A stretch of DNA of 64,000 bases from Bog-756 sp963730685 (GCA_963730685.1 CAVSSP010000004.1:1488001-1552000); one strand, 5' to 3'. Shown: positions 15,218 to 24,036, numbered from the stretch's first letter. Translations and numbers: made by a program. Notes: a model not told the origin generated them from the sequence alone.

Positions 15218-16012
15218 TCAGCTCGGAGCGTTACGCCCCAGGAGATGAAAGACACGGCTGAGCTGGCGATACGGGTCTCGTCGACCGGCTTCGAGTTCGA
15301 CGGAGGCCATCGCCGCCAGTTGAGCTGAATCGCCGGGGTCCAACTCGGCACCGCTGAATTCGAGCCAGTCGACGAACAGCCAAACCCCGTACCAGCGCAG
15401 TGGCTCCACGCCTTGGCGGTGCATGAGGGCACTGAGTCCCTCCACGGTGTCGGCTCGGCCCTGCACTCCGAGCACCCCGACTTCGCTCGTGGCGTCAAAC
15501 GAGGCCAGGGCGTCGTCCCACCGCCGTTCCAAGGCCGGGCGCACCGCCATCGCCTTGGCGTTGGCCGTCATGATCGAGACCACACCACCGGATTCGGTGC
15601 ACCGGCACAGCTGATTGACCAACGGCTCCGGCTCCTCGAGGTATCCCAGTACGCCATGGCACAAGACAGCGGCGAAGCGCCGGCCACTCACCGCGTCGAT
15701 AGCGTTCTCTCCGTCGGCCCGCAGGAGCGTCACCCGACGCTGGGTCTCAGCAGGGAGGCGCTCGAGCCGCTGTCGAGCTTTGTCCAGCATCGTCGGGGAC
15801 GAATCAAGGAGCGTCACTTCGTAACCGGCCTGGGCCAAAGGAAACGATTGATTCCCAGCTCCGCCGCCGACATCGAGCACAGAGACCGGAGGTGCCGGCA
15901 GATGCTCGAGGAGCTGCCGGTGCATCACATACGTGCGGACGTACCCCTTTACCGAGGCGTATGCCCCGTCGACGAATTGGTCAGCCAATCCGGCCCAGAT
16001 GTCGTCGTCCAT
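15218..16012 (-). CDS. SAM-dependent methyltransferase (CmoM/SmtA-like)
   Basis: 264 residues from ATG 16012. Motif I is VLDVGGGAGNQSFPLA at about residues 45-60, followed by the acidic strand VTLLDSSPTMLDKA and motif post-I LLRADGENAID. The segment VLCHGVLGYLEEPEPLV and the later W-Y-G-VWLFVDWLE pattern resemble the CmoM (SmtA) family, which in Escherichia coli methylates the carboxymethoxyuridine of tRNA wobble positions. Without the CmoA/CmoB partner genes nearby, the tRNA role is only a possibility. Monocistronic, convergent with the lipoprotein hydrolase. Confidence 0.78.
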   Translation of the reverse strand: MDDDIWAGLADQFVDGAYASVKGYVRTYVMHRQLLEHLPAPPVSVLDVGGGAGNQSFPLAQAGYEVTLLDSSPTMLDKARQRLERLPAETQRRVTLLRADGENAIDAVSGRRFAAVLCHGVLGYLEEPEPLVNQLCRCTESGGVVSIMTANAKAMAVRPALERRWDDALASFDATSEVGVLGVQGRADTVEGLSALMHRQGVEPLRWYGVWLFVDWLEFSGAELDPGDSAQLAAMASVELEAGRRDPYRQLSRVFHLLGRNAPS

Positions 16013-16287
16013 GGCGCCAAGCTATTCGCCCCGCATCGTTCGATCACATCAGCCAAGGCACCAATCGATGGAAGGGGGCCGGCTGATCCCCGAGGCCAGC
16101 GTGGTCAGGCAGGGTCCGTGGATCAAACCGGCTCCTCCTGCGACTCTGTCGTCGCCACCTCGAAGGCACTGCGGCAAGGTTCCCGATCGTGAGTACTCGT
16201 GCAATCGCGGCATCCAGACGCCGGAGCGACACCGCCCCCAAACCATGCTGGGTTTGGGAACGCCCGGCCGGAGTAGATTGGCCCCTG

Positions 16288-16584
16288 ATGGCGACCGTGC
16301 CTGTCGGATCCGATCCCACCTCACCCAGGTCCAAATTGACTGGGGGGCAGAGGTGGACGATCGTCGGGCTCCTGGTCCTCCAGGTCCCGTCGAGCCTGAT
16401 CTTCTTTCCCCTGGCGGCAGTCTTTGCCATCACCGGCATCTTCGTCCCGATCGCCATGGTGCTCATGGGCATCGGAACGCTGCCCGTCTCGGTCGCCTTG
16501 AAGTGCAAGGACCGGTGGCGGGCCGGCGGAGCCCCCGAGGGACCGGCCATCTCCGGCGATCAGCAGCCGCAGGTGACGAGGTGA
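16288..16584 (+). CDS. Small two-helix membrane protein
   Basis: 98 residues from ATG 16288. Two hydrophobic helices, TIVGLLVLQVPSSLIFFPLA and ITGIFVPIAMVLMGIGTLPV, are joined by a short loop. A polar C-terminus of about 30 residues follows (GGAPEGPAISGDQQ). No family recognised. The longer in-frame start at 16189 adds a polar segment with no membrane or signal character, so the shorter form is preferred. It is an isolated gene between a minus-strand methyltransferase and a minus-strand SnoaL-like gene; the 275 bp upstream show nothing else. Confidence 0.6.
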   Translation: MATVPVGSDPTSPRSKLTGGQRWTIVGLLVLQVPSSLIFFPLAAVFAITGIFVPIAMVLMGIGTLPVSVALKCKDRWRAGGAPEGPAISGDQQPQVTR

Positions 16585-16758
16585 GATCCCAGGTCCGTTC
16601 GCATCGGAGGACCCTACGGAACTACCCATCGACGGTTGGGCGTCGGGGTCCGTCGTCGGTGACCCCACCGCCCCATCTGGTCCGCCGACTCGCCACGGCC
16701 GATCTCGGATGCGGCGAACGCAGATCCGGATGCGGGGCCGGGGTGGCGTGAAGCTCAT

Positions 16759-17211
16759 CTACGCATGGCCGGCGTACGTCGTTTCTCGGTTGGAGTCGTT
16801 GTACATCTCCGACACGATGAGCCAGGCGCCATCAGGCTGGCGTTGGAGAACACGCAGAGAGTAGTTGTCGCGCACTTCGATCTCGCCCCCGCCGACCAGT
16901 CTCTGACCCTCGACCTGCAGATGAGCATTGACAAGGAGAACTTCGGGAGTCAGCACCCGGAAGCTCGTTTCAGGTGGAGCCTTCAGGGACCCGGCGCTGA
17001 AGTTATCGTCAGCGAACAGGCCTCGGAGATACTCGACAATCTCTCCTGCACCTTGCTTGACGCTCCCGAATGCGTTGACCCAGTCGGCGTCGGCGCTGTA
17101 CACGTTCTCCAGTAGATCGGCATCGCGCTCCTGGAATCCGCTCAGAAGGGCCATGAGGGTGACGCCGATTGCGTCCTGATCGGCCTGCGGAAGGGATGAG
17201 AGCTCGTCCAT
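16759..17211 (-). CDS. SnoaL/NTF2-like protein (DUF4440 type)
   Basis: 150 residues from ATG 17211. The pattern matches the NTF2-like cone fold: an N-terminal helix pair (LMALLSGFQERDADLLENVYSADADWVNAFG), a middle helix IVEYLRGLFADD, and four beta strands ending with the edge strand WLIVSEMYND. This resembles the SgcJ/EcaC and DUF4440 families, in which SADADWVN-like segments recur. Proteins of this fold bind small hydrophobic ligands or catalyse isomerisation and hydrolysis; no catalytic residue is obvious. It is divergent from the dienelactone hydrolase at 17479, and the 267-bp space between holds a direct repeat. Confidence 0.75.
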   Translation of the reverse strand: MDELSSLPQADQDAIGVTLMALLSGFQERDADLLENVYSADADWVNAFGSVKQGAGEIVEYLRGLFADDNFSAGSLKAPPETSFRVLTPEVLLVNAHLQVEGQRLVGGGEIEVRDNYSLRVLQRQPDGAWLIVSEMYNDSNRETTYAGHA

Positions 17212-17281
17212 GGTCCAGTCTCCATTCGATAGTGGCTGAGCAAGTCAAGACTCATTGTGAAGGACCACTTCGGCCAGGCGC

Positions 17282-17311
17282 AACTGATTCAACAGGTGCA
17301 AACTGATTCAA
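17282..17311. promoter_or_regulatory. Direct repeat between divergent genes
   Basis: AACTGATTCAA occurs at 17282-17292 and 17301-17311, starts 19 bases apart (about two helical turns). The lower-GC repeat lies in the region between the SnoaL-like gene and the dienelactone hydrolase, so it could bind a regulator of one or both. No regulator gene is adjacent. Confidence 0.4.
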
Positions 17312-17478
17312 ACGAACGCCCGCGGCTGCACTTCTTGTCGTTCGTGGCTGCGGTGAAGCGCTGAGCGGGGAGGCGTTGAAGGGGCACAGCGCGCAGTAGG
17401 GCTCTCACCGCCGGACGCATCGCCCCTTTCCGGTATCTCCGCTGTAGGGTCCGAACCGGGGATGAGAAGGGAGCCACC

Positions 17479-18222
17479 GTGCCTCAACACTCTGTAGGGA
17501 TCGAGACCGGAGACGGGGTTTGCCCTGCCTCCCTCAGCCTTCCTGGTGGAAAAGGCCGTTGGCCTGGCGTAATCATGTTCCCCGATGCGGGCGGAATGCG
17601 CGACACCATGCGCCAGATGGGCGGGCGTCTGGCTGATCTGGGCTATGTGGTGCTCGTGCCTGACGTCTACTACCGCAACGGCCCCTACGAGCCCGCCGAC
17701 ATGCCTACCGCCTTCACCAACAAGGAGACGCTCGAGAATTTCATGGGCATGATGCGGGGTTACACGGTAGACCAGGTGGTGCAAGACGCCAGGGCCTTCG
17801 TCGACTACCTCAATGCCCTGCCTGAGAAAGAGGCCGGCGGCGTCGGCACCACTGGCTATTGCATGGGCGGTCGGCTCTCTCTCCTTGTCGCCGCGAAGCT
17901 GGGCGAGCGCATCGCGGCGGCAGCCTCCTTCCATGGTGGGAACCTCGCCGATGCCGACAACCCGGACAGCCCCCACCGGATGGCGGGTGGCATCAAGGGT
18001 GCCGTGTACGTGGCGGGGGCGATTGAGGATGAGTCCTTCCCCGACGAGCAGAAGGGACGGCTGGAAAGGTCGCTCACCGAGGCTGGGGTCGTCCACACCC
18101 TCGAGACATATCAGGCCCACCACGGCTTCGCCGTCCCCGACTTCCCGAGCTACGACGCGGCCGCGGCCGAGCGCCACTGGATGGCTACCGAGCAGTTCTT
18201 CGGATCCGTACTCGGCCAGTGA
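17479..18222 (+). CDS. Dienelactone hydrolase family protein
   Basis: 247 residues from GTG 17479. The alpha/beta-hydrolase core shows PGVIMFPDAGGMRDTMRQMG (oxyanion region with the conserved Arg), the nucleophile elbow GYCMGG with Cys128, acidic GAIEDESF, and the catalytic His in AHHGFAVPD. Cys in place of Ser is the mark of true dienelactone hydrolases (carboxymethylenebutenolidase), which open dienelactone to maleylacetate in chloroaromatic degradation. Many relatives act on other lactones or esters. No other aromatic-pathway gene is next to it, so the physiological substrate is open. Confidence 0.87.
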   Translation: MPQHSVGIETGDGVCPASLSLPGGKGRWPGVIMFPDAGGMRDTMRQMGGRLADLGYVVLVPDVYYRNGPYEPADMPTAFTNKETLENFMGMMRGYTVDQVVQDARAFVDYLNALPEKEAGGVGTTGYCMGGRLSLLVAAKLGERIAAAASFHGGNLADADNPDSPHRMAGGIKGAVYVAGAIEDESFPDEQKGRLERSLTEAGVVHTLETYQAHHGFAVPDFPSYDAAAAERHWMATEQFFGSVLGQ

Positions 18223-18600
18223 CAGCCGAAGGTCCCACCGGCGCATTGCCGAGCCAGTCCATGAGCTCTCGGTGCCGACGGTGAGGCCAACGTGCGGGGC
18301 CTTCCCCGCCCCGACACGCCGGGAGCGGGTCACGGCCCTCACGGGGACCGCCCTCGTCCTGGGGCCGTTACCCATCGAAGCCGACCGCAAAGTGGTGGCG
18401 GTCAGGGTGGCGGATCACTGGCATACTGCGCCCATGGGCGACGAATTTCTGCGTTCAGGGGAGACGCGAGCGATGGTCAATCCCCCATCGAGGGCGTGTC
18501 CGGCAACCCTCGCCATGGTCGTCACCAGATTCATGGACTACCGGTCACTGTCGTCGCGACAAGGCGAGGCCCACCATCTGGCCGCGGCGCGTGGCGAGTG
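18223..18600. other. Intergenic stretch without a recognisable gene
   Basis: 378 bases. Frames open through this stretch in both directions, but the peptides are Arg/Pro/Gly-rich, as expected from noncoding high-GC DNA. No hairpin terminator or RNA was identified. The promoter of the flavin dehydrogenase at 18601 should be near its right end. Confidence 0.5.
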
Positions 18601-20076
18601 ATGGAACCGATTCCGGCGCTCGACGTCAGCGAGGTTCGCTTCGACGAGACGATCGACGTCGTCGTCGTCGGTCTGGGCGCGGCGGGAGCTTCGGCGGTCG
18701 TGGGGGCGCGGCAGGCAGGAGCGGACGTACTGGCCGTCGAACGTAGCGGGGGTCAGGGAGGGACCTCGGCCCACTCCGGCGGCCTCATCTACCTTGGAGG
18801 CGGCACGTCCCTCCAGAGCGCCTGTGGCTTCCAGGACTCGCCGGCGAACATGGCGGCGTTCCTCCGGGCTGCACTTGGGCCCGGCGTCGACGAGGATCGG
18901 GTGGACGCCTATTGCGAGGGTTCGCCGGGCCACTTTGAGTGGTTGGTCTCGATCGGCGTGCCATTCCTGGCGTCATTCTGCGACGAGCCGAACCGCGAAT
19001 CGGCGGATGATGCTGGGCTGCTCTTCAGCGGCGGTGAGGACACCTATCCCTTTGACGAGGTCGCGGTCCCGGTACCGCGCGGACACAAGCCGGAGCACGT
19101 CGACTCCGCCGGCGGCTTCCTCATGGAACGTCTCGGTGCCGCCGTTTCGACCAGCGGCGCCCGCGTGGTGACCGACGCCGGCGCCGAGGCGTTGGTCGTC
19201 GACAGCGGGGACGTCGTCGGCTTGCTGGTCGGGACCGACGACGGGCGCCGTGCCATCCGAGCCCGTGGCGGGGTGATCCTGGCCGCTGGCGGATTCATCC
19301 ACAATGAGGCGATGGTCGCCGAGTACTGCCCTCTGGCCCACGTCCCGGACCCGGCGTGGCGGATCGGGACCCCGAACGACGACGGGCGTGGGATCCGCAT
19401 CGGTGCAGGCGCCGGCGCCGCCACGACCAGGCTCGACTCCTTCGAGTGCGCGTTGCCCCTCGGGCCGCCACACCGTCTCGCACGGGGAATCCTCGTCGAT
19501 GGCGACGGCGAGCGGTTCATCAACGAGGATGCCTACACCGGTCGCATCGGGTACCACGCCCTGCGCGATCACGACGGTTTCATCTACATGATCACTGATG
19601 ACGTGATCCACGAGGCGAACCCCATCGGACTCCGGATCGGCTACGCCGCCGCCTCTCCGGAGGAATTGGCCGCCGACCTCGGGATTCCGCCGAAAAACCT
19701 GGCTCGCACGGTGCGCGAGTACAACCAGGCCGCGATCGGCGGGGACGACCCGGTATTCCACAAGCGGGCACCCTTCCTGCAGGCCATCGGCGTGGCGCCG
19801 GCGAGCGGCATCGGCGCAATCGACCTACGCGTCGATCACGGCGCGATCTACGCGACCTTTACGCTCGGCGGCCTCGTCACCGACCCCGACGGCGCTGCGC
19901 TCGACAGTGAGGGCCGCCGCATCTCGGGGCTCTACGCCATCGGCCGGACAGCCGCCAGTCTGGCGGCCCATCACTATGCCAGCGGCATCAGCCTCGGCGA
20001 CGGCTCGTTCTTCGGTCGGCGTGCCGGCCGCCACGCCGCAATCGAAGCTCGAGCGGATCGCTCCAGGCTGCAATAG
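18601..20076 (+). CDS. FAD-dependent dehydrogenase of the fumarate reductase/3-ketosteroid-delta1-dehydrogenase family
   Basis: 491 residues from ATG 18601. The N-terminal FAD-binding fold is VVVVGLGAAGASAVVGARQA at about 20-39, then ERSGGQGGTSAHSGG at 50-64, the latter typical of fumarate reductase-like flavoproteins. The middle substrate domain contains the His/Arg-rich segments expected of the family, and the C-terminus IGRTAASLAAHHYASGISLG closes around the flavin. Relatives include ketosteroid dehydrogenases, which introduce a ring double bond, and urocanate or fumarate reductases. The Tyr pair required by 3-ketosteroid-delta1-dehydrogenases cannot be assigned with certainty, so substrate is left open. 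An upstream in-frame extension to 18292 is not protein-like. Confidence 0.82.
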   Translation: MEPIPALDVSEVRFDETIDVVVVGLGAAGASAVVGARQAGADVLAVERSGGQGGTSAHSGGLIYLGGGTSLQSACGFQDSPANMAAFLRAALGPGVDEDRVDAYCEGSPGHFEWLVSIGVPFLASFCDEPNRESADDAGLLFSGGEDTYPFDEVAVPVPRGHKPEHVDSAGGFLMERLGAAVSTSGARVVTDAGAEALVVDSGDVVGLLVGTDDGRRAIRARGGVILAAGGFIHNEAMVAEYCPLAHVPDPAWRIGTPNDDGRGIRIGAGAGAATTRLDSFECALPLGPPHRLARGILVDGDGERFINEDAYTGRIGYHALRDHDGFIYMITDDVIHEANPIGLRIGYAAASPEELAADLGIPPKNLARTVREYNQAAIGGDDPVFHKRAPFLQAIGVAPASGIGAIDLRVDHGAIYATFTLGGLVTDPDGAALDSEGRRISGLYAIGRTAASLAAHHYASGISLGDGSFFGRRAGRHAAIEARADRSRLQ

Positions 20077-20416
20077 GCCTCTCCCCGGAGAACTCAGACA
20101 GGAGCCGCACGCTCAAGAGGAGTAGATGCCCTTCTCAGCGCCGGCCTCCGGCTGCGCCGGAGGGAGCGAGTGAGGGTCATCCGCAATGCTCACGACGTGC
20201 GCCACCCCGCTCGGCTCACCCTATACGGGGGCGGTCAGCCGGGGCCAGAGGGCCTCGCAAATGGCTCACCGGGGGCATTGCCGCGTTGTCTCATTGGGCA
20301 CTTGTGCCGTTCCAATACGGGTCCAAAGCGGGACCCAGGCCAAATGAACTCGTGATGCATGGGGGTCGACTTGCTCACTCCGTGATCGACCCCTGCCCAG
20401 GCACATCGGGGATACG
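20077..20416. other. Intergenic stretch with one hairpin
   Basis: 340 bases with no credible gene. It contains a perfect stem-loop at 20145-20163 (listed separately), then lower-GC sequence leading to the YdeI gene. The upstream promoter for 20417 should lie in its right half. Confidence 0.5.
20145..20163 (+). terminator. Stem-loop downstream of the flavin dehydrogenase
   Basis: CCTCCGGC, loop TGC, GCCGGAGG: a perfect 8-base-pair stem 69 bases after the stop at 20076. There is no T-tract, which is common for actinobacterial terminators, so the terminator call is tentative. Confidence 0.5.
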
Positions 20417-21007
20417 GTGAGCGCCGTGGATCTTCCAGAACTACTGGTCGTGGACGCCGGCAGATGGCGAAGATGGTTGAGCGCCCATCACGCCGATTCA
20501 CCTGGTGTCTGGCTGGTACTGGCCAAGAAGGGAACGGCCGATCCGACAACCCTCTCGTACGACGAGGCGCTTGACGAGGCGATCTGCTTCGGCTGGATCG
20601 ATGGTCAGTTGGGGCGCCGTGACACCGCCACGTTCCGACGACGTTTCACGCCTCGAAGAGCTCGCAGCCCGTGGTCTCAACGGAACGCGGCCATCGCTGA
20701 AAGGCTGATCGCCACCGGCCGAATGCATCGATCGGGCGAAGACGAGGTTCGCCAGGCGAAAGAGGACGGTCGATGGGAGGCCGCCTACGCCGGGCAGGCC
20801 AGCATCGACGTGCCGGAGGATCTTCTCGCTGCTCTGAGCGTCAATCCTCGAGCGAGGGCGATGTTCGAGATGCTCACCAGTGCGAATCGTTACGCCATCC
20901 TCTACAGGATCGCAAATGCCAAGAAAGCCGAAACCCGCTCCAGGCGCATCGAAAAGTTTGTCGAGATGTTGGCCCGTGGCGAGACCATCCACCCCCAGGC
21001 TCCATGA
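20417..21007 (+). CDS. YdeI/OmpD-associated family protein
   Basis: 196 residues from GTG 20417. Family hallmarks are all present: the N-terminal WRRWLSAHHADSPGVWLVLAKKG, LSYDEALDEAICFGWIDGQ, RRFTPRRARSPWSQRN, and the C-terminal ARAMFEMLTSANRYAILYRI with AKKAETRSRRIEKFVEMLARG. The family (COG4430) includes Bacillus YdeI, implicated in resistance to antimicrobial peptides, and bacteriocin-protection proteins, but a mechanism is not known. It is soluble with no signal peptide. It has no obvious operon partner; the next gene is on the other strand. Confidence 0.88.
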   Translation: MSAVDLPELLVVDAGRWRRWLSAHHADSPGVWLVLAKKGTADPTTLSYDEALDEAICFGWIDGQLGRRDTATFRRRFTPRRARSPWSQRNAAIAERLIATGRMHRSGEDEVRQAKEDGRWEAAYAGQASIDVPEDLLAALSVNPRARAMFEMLTSANRYAILYRIANAKKAETRSRRIEKFVEMLARGETIHPQAP

Positions 21008-21067
21008 TCACCCGAGTAGGAGAGTCGGTGGTCCCTGAATGCCCCCATCGCCGGTCGTGGGTCTGTC

Positions 21068-21448
21068 CTACTGGTCGATCTCGATCGTTACGGAGTCTCC
21101 ATCCGACAGGGCGAACTCGTCTCGAAGGCGCACGGCGGCACCGATCTCAACAACCTTCCGATCATGGTGGCCGTTTCCGGCCTCGTTCTGATCGGTCCGA
21201 AGGATGAAAGCACGGACCCCCATGAAGATGCACGGAACGATGTTCATGCCCACTCGGCCGCCCAAGACGGCGGCCGGGAGCCGTAGGGGTGGAATTGCCG
21301 GAAGTCGGTACTCCTCGTCCAACACCACATTGAGGCTTCCTGGATAGAGCCGGACTCCCGTGCACTGCTCATACAGATCGGCGTACTTGATCATCCATCG
21401 GGCCAGATCACCAGTTCCGCTGGTCACCCGCCCGTTCAGAATCTTCAC
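21068..21448 (-). CDS. DUF120 protein, archaeal CTP-dependent riboflavin kinase-like
   Basis: 126 residues that match the small beta-barrel DUF120 domain: GRVTSGTGDLARWM at 6-19, LYPGSLNVVLD at 34-44, PC-x-FMGVRAFILR near 82-94 and the C-terminal AAVRLRDEFALSDGDSVTIEI. In archaea this domain is the CTP-dependent riboflavin kinase (RibK) that makes FMN. Bacteria normally use ATP-dependent RibF, so an archaeal-type copy here is unusual; activity is inference from the motifs. The start is unclear: GTG 21448 overlaps the stop of the upstream frame as GTGA, but GGGAGGTGA directly overlaps that GTG. Initiation at ATT 21442 or CTG 21439 would fit the ribosome site better. Confidence 0.72.
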   Translation of the reverse strand: MKILNGRVTSGTGDLARWMIKYADLYEQCTGVRLYPGSLNVVLDEEYRLPAIPPLRLPAAVLGGRVGMNIVPCIFMGVRAFILRTDQNEAGNGHHDRKVVEIGAAVRLRDEFALSDGDSVTIEIDQ

Positions 21449-21632
21449 CTCCCGAGATTCGCAGACTGTTCGAGCACGGACAAGAACTGAGGACCAAGGT
21501 TGAAGTCAACGGTCGGGGGCGGGACGGTGGACATCCCTCCCTCCCTGTCCCCGATGGCCGGAAGCGGGGCAACTCCACCGGATCTGACTAGCGGATCCGA
21601 TTCGTGGAGTGCCACCGCTCTGCCTCCAGCGG

Positions 21633-22253
21633 CTACTGCGAAACCGTCCGGTGGGAGGAGTTGAGCGTCCGAAGTCGGAATAGCCGCCACCTGACACCGA
21701 CCTGGCGATTCCGGAACCAAGTTCCCCAGCCGACCGTGAAGTTGAGGGCACTGGGCCGACGAGGGAAACGGCGGTACTGGGCTACCGATCCGGCACGCCG
21801 CGAACCGGTCGGCTCGTAATCGTGGGAGTCCGTCGGCAGCTGATTGGCCAGCCTCTTTTCGACCTCGTTGCAGTGGTGCACTCGAAGCGAGAACGCATGA
21901 AGCTCGTCCAGTCCGAACCTGTTTGCGGTCTTTTTGGCGGCACGGCTCTCGAGGATCCTCACCGATTCCCGGTCTGCACCATTCCGAACATGACCCAGCG
22001 GCAGACGATCCTGTCGCCCGCACATGATCGACCAGGCACTCTGGTCGAGGTCACCAATCGGAAGTACCTGCACCGGCTCCGCAAACTCCGAGGACAGACC
22101 TGGCGCTGCGAGCGGTGGTGGCCAACTGCGTAAATTCTTGTGACACCGGCCGCAATCAGTTCGGTCGGCGATCACGTCCTTGCCCACCGGGTGGAGAGTC
22201 TGCGTCGTTACTCGCCGATGTCCGACCAGCGAGCACGTGAGCCGCTTCAACAT
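21633..22253 (-). CDS. Uncertain hypothetical protein with N-terminal Cys/His motif
   Basis: A 206-codon frame from ATG 22253. The first 41 residues (MLKRLTCSLVGHRRVTTQTL..., then DCGRCHKNL) carry Cys and His spaced as in small zinc-ribbon proteins, and codon third positions there are mostly G or C. A second segment around FGLDELHAFSLRVHHCNEVE also looks coding, whereas the remainder is less convincing. It may be a real orphan gene, a short gene that has lost its stop, or a decayed remnant. The frame ends upstream of the DUF120 gene. No family recognised and no clear ribosome site. Confidence 0.33.
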   Translation of the reverse strand: MLKRLTCSLVGHRRVTTQTLHPVGKDVIADRTDCGRCHKNLRSWPPPLAAPGLSSEFAEPVQVLPIGDLDQSAWSIMCGRQDRLPLGHVRNGADRESVRILESRAAKKTANRFGLDELHAFSLRVHHCNEVEKRLANQLPTDSHDYEPTGSRRAGSVAQYRRFPRRPSALNFTVGWGTWFRNRQVGVRWRLFRLRTLNSSHRTVSQ

Positions 22254-22393
22254 TCAACCGACAATAGGCGGTTCAACCTCCAGTTGGGTGGGCGCCGGGT
22301 GCCCCAGACTCATCGTCGGTCGGCGTCATTCCCCACCGTCAACCGGCACATTCGGGACAGGCGATAGAGCCGCCACAGGCTTACGATGATGCC

Positions 22394-23113
22394 ATGGATC
22401 AAGAGACTCGCTGGTACTTGATCGAAACCGTCATGAATGCCCGCTCCCGAAGGGATCACGACTCGTTCACACGACGGCATTTGCTGAGCCACTTCCAGGG
22501 GGTACTAGCCGGGCTCAGGTACAAGGGGGTGGTGACTCAGGGGGAGGAGGATGTCTGGTATCGCAAGATGATCAGCTCCCTCGGGTGGGAGCTCCCTCCC
22601 CCGCCCCCGGCCGGTACCACGCAGTTCGCACGACTTGATGGGGATGATGTCCCCTCAGGACCAGAATTGGATCTCACCGTTCCGGTAGTTCTGCGCTCGC
22701 TTTCTGGATCGAGCGCCTCCATCAGCGACTACTGCGGGTCGAGTTTCAGCGTTACGGGTGTGGACATTTGCGATTCGAGGACGGTGGTCGAATGGAGAGT
22801 GGCACCCGAGCCGGACGTTGCGTCCCTATTTCCAGAAGACTTCAGTGCGTTGGCTGCGGAGTTGGAGGGTATCGATGACTGGGCTGCGGAGGAGCTGCGC
22901 AAGAAGTCTCGGGAGGCATTCATTCGAGAAAGGGTCTACGTATTCCAGCTTACGGATGACGTTGGTACCCAGTACCATCGAACCAGGCACATGGGACATT
23001 ACGGTTCAAAGGTGGCGACTGGGGCAGTGACGTTCAAGCCAACAGTCCCAGACGTAGCGTCGGAGCTTGTAGTGGCCTGGCATGAAGTGGGGTTGTCTGT
23101 CCCGACAGCCTGA
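22394..23113 (+). CDS. Hypothetical protein
   Basis: 239 residues from ATG 22394. The first 75 residues are helical and polar (MDQETRWYLIETVMNARSRR, LLSHFQGVLAGLRYKGVVTQ), followed by a Pro-rich linker with PPPPPAG and a mixed alpha/beta domain ending in SELVVAWHEVGLSV. No signal peptide or membrane helix. No family recognised. Base composition is markedly lower in GC than the core genes; one 60-base line inside it (22921-22980) counts 50% GC, so it may have been acquired. It stands alone between minus-strand genes. Confidence 0.7.
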   Translation: MDQETRWYLIETVMNARSRRDHDSFTRRHLLSHFQGVLAGLRYKGVVTQGEEDVWYRKMISSLGWELPPPPPAGTTQFARLDGDDVPSGPELDLTVPVVLRSLSGSSASISDYCGSSFSVTGVDICDSRTVVEWRVAPEPDVASLFPEDFSALAAELEGIDDWAAEELRKKSREAFIRERVYVFQLTDDVGTQYHRTRHMGHYGSKVATGAVTFKPTVPDVASELVVAWHEVGLSVPTA

Positions 23114-23156
23114 TCCGCAGGACTTGGCATGGCGTACCTCTGACCGCCGAGGCAGG

Positions 23157-23927
23157 TCAGGTCGGAACCGACATTCTTATGTCTGCCATGGTGACAGCCT
23201 GACCCGCCAGGATCACAGACGCGCCGGCCCTCGACATTCGAACGATGCCACCCCTCGCTGAAGCCTGCTCACCGACAAGGTCCGCCTTCCCAAGGTGCTC
23301 TCCCCAGTAGTCGGCCAACGTGCAGTGCGCCGAGCCCGTGACCGGGTCTTCGGGAATGCCGGCGTTCGGGCCAAAGACTCGGCTGACACAATCGATGCCC
23401 GGGCGATCGCCGGGGGCACTGACGATCAGGGCACGCTCTGCTGCGCCGGCGATGCTCGGAAGATCGGGGATCATCGACCTCACGGACGCGGGATCTTCAA
23501 GCACGGCAAGACCATCCGAACGCCCGCGACCGAACCAGACGAGCCCAGGAAGGCCAAGGGGCGCGGGAGGTTCGGCGCGTGTGGGCGGATCCGAAGGAAA
23601 GTCCATTTCGATCCATCCACCGTCCGTACGGGTGCAGCTGAGCTGTCCGCTCCGCGTGTGGAAGCGAGCGGTTCCGCCGAGGAGGTGTGCAGCGGCCAAG
23701 GTGGCATGTCCACAGAGATCGACTTCGACCGTCGGGGTGAACCATCGCAGATCGAAGTCACCATCGGCACGGGTGACCACGAACGCCGTCTCTGACAGAT
23801 TGATCTCCCTCGCAACCGCTTGCATGATCGAAGGATCTGGAAACTCGTGGACGATGGCAATGGCCGCGGGGTTGCCGGTAAAGGGTTGAGAGGTGAAGGC
23901 GTCGACCGTCGTCAGCTCGAGCGTCAT
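23157..23927 (-). CDS. PhzF-family isomerase/epimerase
   Basis: 256 residues from ATG 23927. The diaminopimelate-epimerase-like fold of PhzF is shown by VDAFTSQPFTGNPAAI at the N-terminus, NLSETAFV with catalytic Glu46, the CGHATLA motif at 72-78 and EDPVTGSAHC in the second half. PhzF isomerises a dihydroanthranilate in phenazine synthesis, but most homologues have other or unknown substrates and no phenazine genes are present. The gene is shorter than typical PhzF proteins (about 280-300 residues), with a compact linker. Its start lies 109 bases past the stop of the broken RibD-like gene on the same strand. Confidence 0.85.
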   Translation of the reverse strand: MTLELTTVDAFTSQPFTGNPAAIAIVHEFPDPSIMQAVAREINLSETAFVVTRADGDFDLRWFTPTVEVDLCGHATLAAAHLLGGTARFHTRSGQLSCTRTDGGWIEMDFPSDPPTRAEPPAPLGLPGLVWFGRGRSDGLAVLEDPASVRSMIPDLPSIAGAAERALIVSAPGDRPGIDCVSRVFGPNAGIPEDPVTGSAHCTLADYWGEHLGKADLVGEQASARGGIVRMSRAGASVILAGQAVTMADIRMSVPT

Positions 23928-24036
23928 GCTCTGCCTGACGGTAAGTGTCCCCGGTCGTCGGGACAGTGATCCGTTCTGGCCCCTCGCGGGGGCCTTTCGG
24001 CTCGCAACCGAGGGCCCTTCAGGCCATACGCCGTGG

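Noticed and set aside
18292..18600. N-terminal extension of the flavin dehydrogenase
   Set aside because: Arg/Pro/Gly-rich sequence unlike protein; the family starts just before its FAD motif, at ATG 18601.
21231..21245. Possible second LexA box (GAACGATGTTC)
   Set aside because: Spacer is three rather than four bases and the site lies inside a coding region.
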